Assembly: GCA_005879535.1 (NCBI GenBank)
Contig: VBKI01000084.1
Coordinates: 1-36,467 of the forward strand
Direction: 5' to 3'
Origin: Deltaproteobacteria bacterium
GTDB lineage: Bacteria > Myxococcota > Myxococcia > Myxococcales > 40CM-4-68-19
DNA length: 36,467 nt
Below, piece by piece: positions 25,099 through 33,132 of this stretch. Made by a program: the position numbers and the translations under genes. Numbering within the stretch: the stretch's first letter is position 1; each line of letters opens with the position of its first letter. The notes beneath the pieces are model-generated. The model saw only the letters and a program-made list of their open reading frames with translations. It had not been told where the DNA came from and searched no databases.

Positions 25099-27603
25099 TC
25101 AAACGTGCGGCTGGGTGACGACCACCAGCGTTCCCGCCGAGACGCCATACTTCTCGAGCGCCCCGACCTGCGCGATCACCTGCGGGCCGGTCCGTTTGCC
25201 GGCCAGCAGCGCCGCGTAGGCGCGCAGCACCCGCTCGGTCTCCGCCTCGCTCTCGCGGACGAGCTCGACCCGGAACCGGCGCACTCCCGCGGCGAGGAGC
25301 TGCGGCAGACATGCAGCGGCGCTTTGCGCCCGCGCGTTGAATACGGTGTTCCGGCATCCTACGTCGACGATCACCGGGTGCTCCATGCCGAGGCCGTCGC
25401 GGAGGCGGATCAGGTGCTTCTCACAAGGACGGCCGCAGTCGCGGTAGTCGTGACCGTTGGAGAGCAGGTGCGAGTAGACGCAGTGCTCGTTGTGAAACAG
25501 CGGCAGATGCTGATGGATGGTCACTTCCAGGCGCTCCGCCGGAACGCCGGAGGCGAGATCGAGAAGCTGGGCGAGATCGAGATCGTACGCCGGCGTCAGC
25601 GTCGACAGTCCCAGCCCGAGCAGGGTCCGCGCGGTCAGCGCGTTGGTGGCGTTCAGGGAGAAGTCACCGTGCACCGTTTCGGTGTGCGGATTGCGGCGGA
25701 AGTGCTCGACCGCGCCGAGATGGCGGGCGAGGATGCCGTCCGGGCGCAGCCGTTCGAATCGGCGGTCGTAGCCCTCCTCACCCGGCTTCTGCACGCGTGG
25801 GGTGGCGACGATGACCTTGGCGCCCCTGGCGCGCGCCCGTTCTACGGCCACGCCCAGGCCGACCAGCTCCATGAAATCGAGTTGCAGCTCGTCGAAACCG
25901 AGGCGCAGCGCGACCTCAACCTGGCCGAGGGTGCGGAGCAAGGGGATCAGCTTCGGGGCACCAGAAGAGCCGTTTGCGGAAAGCGGTGCGACCACGGCGT
26001 CCGGATCCAGTCCGGTCCGCACGTGGCGCGCCGGTTGCGGCGGCGGGCTGCCCACGAGAGCTTGCACGACGGCGCGGCGCAACCGCTTCAGCTCCGACGG
26101 CGGCATCGCGAGCGCGCCCTCCAGCTCGAGCTCGAGGCGGCGCAGCTCGAACCCGGTCTCGCCGAATGCACAGAGCTTCTCGCGCACGAGCCCCTCGTGG
26201 AGGGGGTTGACTCGCGCGAGCTGCAGAGGCATCGCGCTCTCGACGCGGGCGGCGCGGCCGAGATCGTCGCGAGCGGTGACGATCAGCGCGGTCCCTGCCG
26301 CTCCGCGTACGCTCAGCGTGAGGCCGACTTTTCTTTCCCGAGCCGCGACGCGCTTCATCTTCCGCGTCACTTCGGCGTCCTTGGCCTTCCAGACGACGTC
26401 GCCGGCCTTCACCAGTCGCAGATCGAGAGAACCCTGGTCGGGGCCGCCGAAGAGCATCCGCAGCAGTCCAGGCGCCACCACGTCGCACGCATGCAGTCCG
26501 CCGCGAGGCTCGTCGTCCTCCGGCTTTCCCTGGTCGAAAAGGATGCGATCGCCGGCCTTCAGCTCCGGTGCGTCCGGTTCCGCACGCACGACCACGCGAC
26601 CCGCCCGGGCGTGGACCTCCTCGACGCGCCCGACGAGCACGCCGCGGTGCCCGGGATAGAGGCCGTGCACCAGCGCCTGGTGGTCGGAGCCGCGGAAAAA
26701 GCCGTGCGAGAAGCTGCGCGAGAAGCTGTAGCGAAGCTCCTCCTCGTCCCTCTTCTGCAGCGGATATGGGCGGTGCTCGAGGGCGGCATCGAGGGCGCGG
26801 CGGTACTTGTCCACCGCGTTCGCGACGTACTCCGGCCCCTTCATCCGGCCTTCGATCTTGAAGCAGCAGACTCCAGCGTCGATCAGCTGGGGAAGTAGAT
26901 CGTACGCGGCGAGATCCCGAGGCGAGAGCAGGTACTTGAGCTGCTCGTCGCCGCGCGCCGTCTCCACCTTGCCGTCGACGACGAGGTCGTACGGCATCCG
27001 GCAGCTCTGGGCGCATTGGCCGCGATTCGCGCTCCGGTGCTGGAGCGCCTCGCTCGTCAGGCACTGGCCGCTCCAGCTCACGCAGAGCGCTCCGTGGACG
27101 AAGCATTCGAGCTCGAGGTCGGTGCCCATGGCCATCGTCCGGATCTCATCGATGGACAGCTCGCGCGGAAGGACCACGCGGGTGACGCCGAGCGACTTCG
27201 CGATCGCCGCCGCTTCCGCCGACGAGACCGTCATCTGGGTCGAAGCGTGGAGCGGCAGCTCCGGGCAGACCTCGTGCGCGAGACGCGCGATGCCGAGATC
27301 CTGGACGAGGATCGCGTCGGCGCCGGCGCGGGCGATGTCCGCGAGGGCCGCCTCCGCCACGGGCAGCTCGCGATCGAACACCAAAGTGTTGAACGTGACG
27401 AAGCCCTTCACGCCCCGCGCGCGCAAAAAATCGAAGATGCGCGGGAGGTCCGCGACGGCGAAGTTGTCGGCGCGGGCGCGAGCGTTGAAGCCGCCGCGCA
27501 GCCCGAAGTAGACGGCGTCGGCCCCGGCCGCCACCGCCGCTCGCAGGCTCTCTTCGTCGCCGGCGGGTGCGAGCAACTCGGGTCTTGGAGGTGCTTTCGT
27601 CAT
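25099..27603 (-). CDS. U32 peptidase family protein (RlhA/YhbU-type, with DUF3656-like middle)
   Basis: This 834-residue protein is set to start at ATG 27603 (MTKAPPRPELLAPAGDEESL), since PELLAPAG is the usual N-terminus; two upstream ATGs (27627, 27660) are possible. The TIM-barrel U32 domain spans about 1-290, with the Cys signature in SGQCLTSEALQ, ANRGQCAQSCRMPYDL and CCFKIEGRMKGPEYVA. A beta-rich middle part and a second C-terminal barrel with Cys-rich NEHCVYSHL and YRDCGRPCEKHL follow. The family includes RlhA, which hydroxylates 23S rRNA C2501, and UbiU/V and TrhP types, so an Fe-S dependent RNA or quinone hydroxylation role is more likely than proteolysis. The exact subtype is not certain. 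Confidence 0.85.
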   Translation of the reverse strand: MTKAPPRPELLAPAGDEESLRAAVAAGADAVYFGLRGGFNARARADNFAVADLPRIFDFLRARGVKGFVTFNTLVFDRELPVAEAALADIARAGADAILVQDLGIARLAHEVCPELPLHASTQMTVSSAEAAAIAKSLGVTRVVLPRELSIDEIRTMAMGTDLELECFVHGALCVSWSGQCLTSEALQHRSANRGQCAQSCRMPYDLVVDGKVETARGDEQLKYLLSPRDLAAYDLLPQLIDAGVCCFKIEGRMKGPEYVANAVDKYRRALDAALEHRPYPLQKRDEEELRYSFSRSFSHGFFRGSDHQALVHGLYPGHRGVLVGRVEEVHARAGRVVVRAEPDAPELKAGDRILFDQGKPEDDEPRGGLHACDVVAPGLLRMLFGGPDQGSLDLRLVKAGDVVWKAKDAEVTRKMKRVAARERKVGLTLSVRGAAGTALIVTARDDLGRAARVESAMPLQLARVNPLHEGLVREKLCAFGETGFELRRLELELEGALAMPPSELKRLRRAVVQALVGSPPPQPARHVRTGLDPDAVVAPLSANGSSGAPKLIPLLRTLGQVEVALRLGFDELQLDFMELVGLGVAVERARARGAKVIVATPRVQKPGEEGYDRRFERLRPDGILARHLGAVEHFRRNPHTETVHGDFSLNATNALTARTLLGLGLSTLTPAYDLDLAQLLDLASGVPAERLEVTIHQHLPLFHNEHCVYSHLLSNGHDYRDCGRPCEKHLIRLRDGLGMEHPVIVDVGCRNTVFNARAQSAAACLPQLLAAGVRRFRVELVRESEAETERVLRAYAALLAGKRTGPQVIAQVGALEKYGVSAGTLVVVTQPHV

Positions 27604-27794
27604 CTGCGCGGGGGCCTTTCTTCTCATCGCGCGAGTGCCATGGAACAACCCAAACATCAAGCCGGCAGGCGGGCTTGCGCGGTGCGGCTTGCCTGCCCGG
27701 CTGCTTGCTGGGAAACAGGACGGGGACGGAAACCGGCGCTCTTCTCCAGCAATGGTTATGGTTTTTCAGAGGCGCCAGCCGGCGCGGGTGGAAC
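27604..27794. other. Divergent intergenic region between the U32 gene and a zinc-ribbon gene
   Basis: These 191 bases hold no supported gene beyond possible upstream starts of the U32 protein (to 27660). They contain an imperfect inverted repeat at 27661-27701. I could not identify convincing promoters on either strand. Confidence 0.4.
27661..27701. repeat. Imperfect inverted repeat upstream of the U32 gene
   Basis: GCCGGCAGGC (27661-27670) pairs with GCCTGCCCGGC (27691-27701) except for one bulged base, with a 20-base loop. On the minus strand it would lie in the leader of the U32 gene. There is no T-run, so a terminator is unlikely. Confidence 0.4.
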
Positions 27795-28112
27795 ATGGCG
27801 GATGTTGAAAACGAGAACGAAGAGACCCTGACTTGTGGTGTTTGCCGCAAGGTGGGTCAGTTCACCGCGCCCGTGTCCGTGATCCTCGTGTTCGCGCCCG
27901 CAATGGCGAAGCCGTATCCGCTGATCCCTGCCGAGGACTACCGCGTCTGCAGCGCCTGCGACGCGATCTTCACGCTGGTGAATCGCGCCGTGGATGCGCA
28001 TCCGACGACGCGCGCCGCGGGGCCGTGGTCGCGTGCCATCGTCGTCTTCAGCGACGGACATGGCGTGGACGTCAAGGCCAAGCGCCAAGGCCAGCAAGTC
28101 GCCCTCGCTTAA
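27795..28112 (+). CDS. Small zinc-ribbon-like protein of unknown function
   Basis: This 105-residue protein starts at ATG 27795. Two CxxC knuckles (TCGVCRK near residue 14 and VCSACDAIF near 52) are about 35 residues apart, the spacing of a zinc ribbon. Between them is a strand-rich hydrophobic segment (TAPVSVILVFAPAM). The rest is hydrophilic. I do not recognise the family; a nucleic-acid or protein-binding zinc ribbon is plausible. The TAA stop at 28110-28112 shares bases with the opposing stop of the large oxidoreductase gene (TTAA), so the two genes converge with no space between them. Confidence 0.65.
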   Translation: MADVENENEETLTCGVCRKVGQFTAPVSVILVFAPAMAKPYPLIPAEDYRVCSACDAIFTLVNRAVDAHPTTRAAGPWSRAIVVFSDGHGVDVKAKRQGQQVALA

Positions 28113-31100
28113 ACCCTGCGCAGGTTGGTTTGCTCGAGCAGGTAGTCCAGCCAGAGCGCGGAGAGCTTTTCGTGGAGGGAGTTTCCGCGCAGGCGCATGC
28201 GGAGGTTGTCCCAGTCCATCAGGTCCATGGGCTGGTCCTGATCGAAGCAGGAGAAGACGAAGGATTCCTTGCCGGTTTGCGGGTCGCGGTGCTTGCACAG
28301 GCACTGCGCGCAGATCTCCTTCATCATGCACTGCATCGGCGAGTTGATCGACGCGATCCCCACGTGGTCGGCCGGCAATAGCGTCTTGACCTCGTTGTGC
28401 CGGGCCCGTGCTACCGCCGCCATCATCCGGTCCGAGCCGATGGCGATGATCCGGCGGACGTTGGTGAACGGGATCGGCGGGTCGCCCAGGGCGCCGGTGG
28501 CGTAGGCCACCATCGCTTCCACCATGTTGCCGGAGAAGGCGCGGTCCTGCGCGCGACGGGCCTTGGGAGGCTTGCTCCCCTTGTCGACGGACCAGACGAC
28601 GACGTCGGTGGCTTCCTCGATCTCGTCGCGCTTGAACACGTCCTGCGCGTGGCGGTAGCCGGCGAAGTACACCACGCGGCAGCCGTTGGCGCGCAGGGCC
28701 TTCGAGATGCTGAACAGGACCGCGTTGCCCAAGCCGCCGCCGCAGAGCACGACGTCCTCGCCCTTCGGGATGGTTGAAGGCGCTCCGGTCGGGCCCATCA
28801 CCACCACCGGCTCGCCGGGCCTGAGGGCCGCGACCAACCGCGAAGACGATCCCATCTCCAGCACGATCAACGAGAGAAGGCCTCGCGCGCGGTCGACCCA
28901 GGCGCCGGTGAGCGCAAGGCCTTCCATCTGCAGCCGGGTCCCGTCCACTACGGGCGCCAGGGTCTCGAAGTCCTGCAGCCGGTAGAACTGGCCCGGCTGG
29001 AACCCGCGCGCAGCCGCCGGAGCGCGGACGATCACTTCCACGATGGTCGGCGTCAGGCGCTTGATCTCGTGCACCCGGGCCCGCAGATCGCTGTCGAGGC
29101 GCGCGGTCAGCGCGGCCCAGACCGGCTGCGCGCTTCCGTCCGCGCGCTCGAGCTGGTGCGCGAAGAGCCGGGCGATGTGCGGATAGCCGTCCTTCGCCGA
29201 CGCCATCGCCTTCACCACGCTGCCCGCGTAGGCGGGATGGTTGTCGCCGAAGAAGCTGACGTAGCGTCCGCCGCTCGAATGGCTGGTGAAGAACCCGATC
29301 GCGCCGGTCAGGTCGTCGGTCACTTCGGCGGGAACGAGCTTTCCATTCTCGATCCGGAACGAGCTGAAGGCCGAGTGCTCCGGGTCCACCTCGAATCGGC
29401 CTGGCGCCTCCTTCTCCACGGTGGTGTTCGGGCCCGTGCCCGCCGCGACGCAGACCGTCCGCGCAGGAAGCGTCACCTCCGCGCCGGAGCGCAGCGTGAA
29501 CTTGACCGCCTCGACCGCGCCGTGGGAGTCGGGTACGGCCTCGACCGGCGAGAGTCCCTCGGCGAAGGCGATGCCTTCCTCGAGGGCCTTGATCACCTCC
29601 TCGTGGTTCAGCCGGTACGCGGGAGAATCGTTCAGCGTCTTGCGGTACGCGATGGTGACGCCGCCCCACGCCTTCACCAGCCTCGCAAAGTCGGGCTCGT
29701 CGTTCGCCGCGGCGGCGCGCTCGCGCTCGCGCCGGACCTCGCGGCCGTGCTCCAGCGCTTCGGCGTAGATGTGCCGCTCTTCCGGATCGAGCACGGAGAA
29801 GACCATCTCCTCGCCGGCCGACTCGCAGAGCTTCTCGTGCCGATCGAGGAGCTTCTCCACCTGGATGGGGTAGTACGCCGCGAGCTCGGTGGCCGCGTCG
29901 ATCGCCGTCAAGCCTCCGCCGATGACCACGGCCGGCAGCCTTACTTGAAGACTCGCCAGCGACCCCTTCTTGAACGCGCCCGTCAGCTGCAGCGCCATGA
30001 GGAAGTCGCTCGCCTTGCGCACCCCGCGGATCAGGTTGTTCTTCAGCCCGATGACCGTGGGCTTGCCGGCGCCGGCAGCGAGGGCGATGTGGTGGAACCC
30101 GTACCGATCGAACGCGTCCTCCAGCGTGACGGTGCCGCCGAACCGCGTCCCGCCGTAGAGGCGGAAGTGCGTCCGTCGCGCCAGGTTCAGGTGCAGGATG
30201 TCGAGGAACGTCTTGTCCCAGCGCACGGTGATGCCGTACTCGGAGACGCCGCCGAATCCGGACGTCACCCGCTCGTCGAGCGCCGTACCGAACGCGTCGT
30301 CGATCCGCTCGATGGGACCGGCGATCAGGTGCTCCGCGATCGGCTCGATCTTGAGCCCGTCGATGCCGACGACGCCGAACCCCTCGTTCAGGAGATGGTG
30401 CGCGAGCGTGTAGCCGGCGGGGCCCATGCCGACCACCAGCACGTTCACGCCGGAGTAGGGCCGCGGGTGCTGCCGCTCGAACCGCAGCGGGTTCCACCGG
30501 GTGAGCAGGCTCCAGATCTCGAATCCCCAGCGGATGCGCAGGACGTCGCTCAGGACGCGCGTCTCGATCTGCGGAATGTTCACCGGATCCTGCTTCTGGT
30601 ACACGCAGGCCTTCATGCAGTCGTTGCAGATGCGGTGCCCCGTCCCTGGCGCCATCGGATTGTCGATGCAGACCAGCGCCAGCGCGGAGAGGAAATCGCC
30701 CTCCCGGGCCGCGGTGTGCATTTCGGAGATGCGCTCCTCGAGCGGGCACCCGGTCAGCGGCGTTCCCAGCGGGTTCTTGCGGTAGCGGGGTGAATCCTTC
30801 TCCGCGAAACCCTTCGCGCAGGAGTCCTTCTCGCGCTCGTGACAGTAGATGCAGTAGTCGATCTCGCTGCGGACCTCGCGGGCGGACATGCGCGGGTCGG
30901 TGAGGCGGAACCCATCCCGCCGGCGCTGGTGCTCCTCATGGCCGGCGAGGATCTCGGGCCGGTCGGCGCGCGGCCGCCGCAGCGGGACCAGCTGCTGGAA
31001 GTCGAGCGGGCGAGGAAGTCGGAGGAACACCCAATCCGGCCGCTCCTCTTGCAGCGAGAGCGCGTAGAGCCAGCGGTCGAACAAGTCGAGCAGCTTGCGC

Positions 31101-31750
31101 GCGAGTCCGACGTCCTCGCCCGCGTATTTCGCGCCGGGCAGCCCCGCGTCGGCGAGGCCGCGGTGCAGTGCGCCGCAGAGGTCATGCCAGGCGAGGAGCT
31201 GCGGCGACCCAGGCTGCGCGCTCTCCACCTCGAGCAGCGTCTCGATGACGATCGCGACCAGGAGCTCCGCGTCGTTCCTGGCGAACGACGCGCGCGGATC
31301 GCGGCAGGCCGCGGCGGCGAGCAGCGGGCGGACTTCCGCATCGAGAGCGGAGAAATCGGAGGCTCGAGGCCGGTCCTTGGGCCCTTTCCTGAACACCCGC
31401 CGCTGGACGAAGTCGCGCTTGACCCGGAAGAGCGGTGCTTCGCGGCCGGCGGCCTCGCGCAGCCTCTTCAGATCCCTTTCTACGCCGAAGAGCCGTCCGA
31501 GAAACCGCGACACCTGCGCGCCGGTCTCGAGGAGCAGGGCACTCTCCTCGGGCCCGCGCAGCGGCACGCTTCCCTCGCGATGCGCCCGGTAGCGTGCGAA
31601 CAGGGCGGAGTCCGCTTCCTGCAGGAAGTCGTCGAACGCGCGTGTCAGGTCGGCCAGGCGTCTGGTGTCGTGCAGGTCGGCAGAACGGAACCCCGGGATC
31701 CCGAGCTGCAGGTCCGGGGTCTCAGGATTTGCGAACAGGGCTCTTTCCAT
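28109..31750 (-). CDS. Large NfnB-NfnA-like fused flavin/iron-sulfur oxidoreductase with extra N-terminal domain
   Basis: This 1213-residue protein starts at ATG 31750. Residues 1-295 are an unassigned, mostly helical domain. A ferredoxin-like Cys region follows: C300 in DYCIYCHEREKDSC, GCPLEERISEMH, and ICNDCMKACVYQ. Then comes a GltD/NfnB-like part with FAD motif VLVVGMGPAGYTLAHH (about 439) and pyridine-nucleotide motif AVVIGGGLTAIDAATELA (about 605). From about 893 an FNR/PyrK-like part carries QPGQFYRLQDFE and VVLCGGGLGNAVLF (about 997), ending in a Cys cluster near 1138 (MQCMMKEICAQCLCKHRD). NfnAB/SudAB normally are two subunits that shuttle electrons between NAD(P)H and ferredoxin. This single chain likely does related electron transfer. 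It may supply the peroxide-defence genes upstream, which is inference. Confidence 0.85.
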   Translation of the reverse strand: MERALFANPETPDLQLGIPGFRSADLHDTRRLADLTRAFDDFLQEADSALFARYRAHREGSVPLRGPEESALLLETGAQVSRFLGRLFGVERDLKRLREAAGREAPLFRVKRDFVQRRVFRKGPKDRPRASDFSALDAEVRPLLAAAACRDPRASFARNDAELLVAIVIETLLEVESAQPGSPQLLAWHDLCGALHRGLADAGLPGAKYAGEDVGLARKLLDLFDRWLYALSLQEERPDWVFLRLPRPLDFQQLVPLRRPRADRPEILAGHEEHQRRRDGFRLTDPRMSAREVRSEIDYCIYCHEREKDSCAKGFAEKDSPRYRKNPLGTPLTGCPLEERISEMHTAAREGDFLSALALVCIDNPMAPGTGHRICNDCMKACVYQKQDPVNIPQIETRVLSDVLRIRWGFEIWSLLTRWNPLRFERQHPRPYSGVNVLVVGMGPAGYTLAHHLLNEGFGVVGIDGLKIEPIAEHLIAGPIERIDDAFGTALDERVTSGFGGVSEYGITVRWDKTFLDILHLNLARRTHFRLYGGTRFGGTVTLEDAFDRYGFHHIALAAGAGKPTVIGLKNNLIRGVRKASDFLMALQLTGAFKKGSLASLQVRLPAVVIGGGLTAIDAATELAAYYPIQVEKLLDRHEKLCESAGEEMVFSVLDPEERHIYAEALEHGREVRRERERAAAANDEPDFARLVKAWGGVTIAYRKTLNDSPAYRLNHEEVIKALEEGIAFAEGLSPVEAVPDSHGAVEAVKFTLRSGAEVTLPARTVCVAAGTGPNTTVEKEAPGRFEVDPEHSAFSSFRIENGKLVPAEVTDDLTGAIGFFTSHSSGGRYVSFFGDNHPAYAGSVVKAMASAKDGYPHIARLFAHQLERADGSAQPVWAALTARLDSDLRARVHEIKRLTPTIVEVIVRAPAAARGFQPGQFYRLQDFETLAPVVDGTRLQMEGLALTGAWVDRARGLLSLIVLEMGSSSRLVAALRPGEPVVVMGPTGAPSTIPKGEDVVLCGGGLGNAVLFSISKALRANGCRVVYFAGYRHAQDVFKRDEIEEATDVVVWSVDKGSKPPKARRAQDRAFSGNMVEAMVAYATGALGDPPIPFTNVRRIIAIGSDRMMAAVARARHNEVKTLLPADHVGIASINSPMQCMMKEICAQCLCKHRDPQTGKESFVFSCFDQDQPMDLMDWDNLRMRLRGNSLHEKLSALWLDYLLEQTNLRRV

Positions 31751-31846
31751 CGGGCGAAGCGATCTTGCCAGAACCCGTCGCTCGGTCGCATCGGGAAAGT
31801 GGCCACACTCCGCCGCCGCGTACCCGATGTGCTCTGGCCGCTTACA

Positions 31847-32083
31847 TCAGCGCTTCTGCGGCTGGCACCGCGTGGCCGCTGCGATGTCCGTGACCGCGAC
31901 CCGCTCGTGGGTCCGAAACACGGCGTAGTCCTCGTGGTTCTCCGTCACCACGTCGGTGACCACGTCGATGAACCTTTCGCCGTCGCGCAGCGCGACTGCC
32001 ACCGGCCGATGCACGAGGACCGCTTCTTCCAGGACGTCGATGAAGCTGCAGCGCCCGACGGAGTCCTGGCAGATGACGGCCAC
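31847..32083 (-). CDS. Small Rof/Sm-like protein (tentative)
   Basis: This 78-residue frame starts at ATG 32083, 27 bp after perR on the same strand. The pattern RCSFIDVLEEAVLVHRPVAV, then LRDGERFIDVVTDVVTEN and YAVFRTHERVAVTDIAAA resembles the order of Rof/YaeO-type small beta-barrels (C-D-x-hydrophobic, DG turn, repeated strands). Rof binds and inhibits Rho. The similarity is my reading of pattern and spacing, not a search, and the protein could be another Sm-like barrel. Codon use and position inside the redox block support a real gene. Confidence 0.5.
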   Translation of the reverse strand: MAVICQDSVGRCSFIDVLEEAVLVHRPVAVALRDGERFIDVVTDVVTENHEDYAVFRTHERVAVTDIAAATRCQPQKR

Positions 32084-32110
32084 GCTTCGAAGATAAGCGA
32101 TCCGACCCGT

Positions 32111-32569
32111 TCACGCCCGCGGGCGGCGTCCCTGGCAGTCGGGGCAGAGGCCCTCCGCCTGCACGCGGACGGCGCGGACGTCGAACCCTTGCGCGTCGCG
32201 CACCCGGAGGCGGTCCAGCTCGCTGTCGTGGAGGTCGCGCACCTTCTTGCAGGAGGTGCAGACCAGGTGGTGGTGCGGATGTCCTGCCCCGCTGCCAGGC
32301 AGCGCGGATTCGTACCGGGCTTGCTCGTGCAACGGATTCACGTCGACGACGGCGCCGATGGCCTTGAGCGCCTCCAGGTTCTTGTAGACCGTGGCGAGCG
32401 AGAGCGTGGGAATCCGCCGTTGCACGGCCTTGTGCAGCTGCTCGGCGCTCGGGTGCTCCCGCGAGGAGGCGAGCGCCTCGAAGATCGCAAGCCGCTGGTG
32501 CGTCACGGAGAGCCCGTGCGTCCGGCAGTACTGGGCGAACGTCTCGACGTCGTTCCGCTGCTTCTTCAC
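32111..32569 (-). CDS. perR: PerR-type Fur family peroxide/metal-responsive repressor
   Basis: This 152-residue regulator starts at GTG 32569, overlapping the DUF3501 stop (GTGA). The winged helix ends with TLSLATVYKNLEALKAIG. Metal-site residues match PerR: H39 (REHPSAEQL), H97/H99 (GHPHHHLVC), structural zinc pairs C104/C107 and C142/C145. D112 in CTSCKKVRDL is the Asp that marks PerR; Fur has Glu there. In B. subtilis PerR this Asp and the His equivalent to H39 make the iron site peroxide-oxidisable. It closes the four-gene set behind rubrerythrin, whose promoter carries a Fur/PerR-like palindrome, so negative autoregulation is likely. A Fur-type iron role is less likely, but not excluded. 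Confidence 0.88.
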   Translation of the reverse strand: MKKQRNDVETFAQYCRTHGLSVTHQRLAIFEALASSREHPSAEQLHKAVQRRIPTLSLATVYKNLEALKAIGAVVDVNPLHEQARYESALPGSGAGHPHHHLVCTSCKKVRDLHDSELDRLRVRDAQGFDVRAVRVQAEGLCPDCQGRRPRA

Positions 32570-33132
32570 GTCAGATCCTGGGCCAGCGAACGCCGCACCG
32601 CATCGGGCAGCGTGGCGCGATGGCCATACGAGGGATGGTCAATCACCAGAGCGGCCGGTCCGCGCAAGAGCGCGGGGGCGTCGGGCACCTTGAAGCGCAC
32701 GTACTGCACCGACGAGACGCGCCCTGGCTCCTCGCGATTCGGCTCCAGCTCACCCTTCACGCGGGTGTCGCCGACCTCCAGCCAGACGTGGTCGCGCAGC
32801 CCGAAGAGCCGGGCAAGCCGCTCCTTCACGTCGGCGTCGCTGCCGGTCAGCTCGATCATCAGCGTCGCCGACAACTCGCCGGCGCCGGGCAGCATGCTGT
32901 TGAACCCCTCCACCTCCTCGGCCACCTGGGCGGCGTCGGTGATGCGCTCGATCCGGAGGATCTCCTGCACCTGGAACTTCACGGTGATCCGATTCTCGAA
33001 GACGAACGTCATCTCCGGACCGACCTGGACGCGCCGATCCTTCTTGGCGGCGATCACCTCCTTGCGGAAGCGGTCGCGTACGCCTTCGTAGACGGGAAGG
33101 GGCCAGAGATCCTTCGGATTCAGCGGTTGCAT
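32566..33132 (-). CDS. DUF3501 family protein
   Basis: This 188-residue protein starts at ATG 33132, sharing a base with the preceding stop (TGATG). The DUF3501 pattern is seen in EVIAAKKDRRVQVGPEMTFV, NRITVKFQVQEILRIERI, EEVEGFNSMLPGAGELSATL and VQYVRFKVPDAPALL. It is a small soluble protein with no Cys cluster or signal peptide and no known reaction. It is repeatedly found beside rubrerythrin and HdrD-like Fe-S proteins, so it is probably an accessory of that electron path. The four genes here overlap or nearly abut, which supports one transcript. Confidence 0.85.
   Translation of the reverse strand: MQPLNPKDLWPLPVYEGVRDRFRKEVIAAKKDRRVQVGPEMTFVFENRITVKFQVQEILRIERITDAAQVAEEVEGFNSMLPGAGELSATLMIELTGSDADVKERLARLFGLRDHVWLEVGDTRVKGELEPNREEPGRVSSVQYVRFKVPDAPALLRGPAALVIDHPSYGHRATLPDAVRRSLAQDLT

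Noticed and set aside
24151-26898. 915-codon plus-strand open frame over the dehydrogenase and U32 genes
   Set aside because: It spans two well-supported minus-strand genes and has the repetitive H/R/D/V composition of an antisense shadow.
29069-30793. 574-codon plus-strand open frame over the large oxidoreductase
   Set aside because: It is antisense to conserved FAD and Fe-S motifs. No domain or ribosome-binding site supports it.
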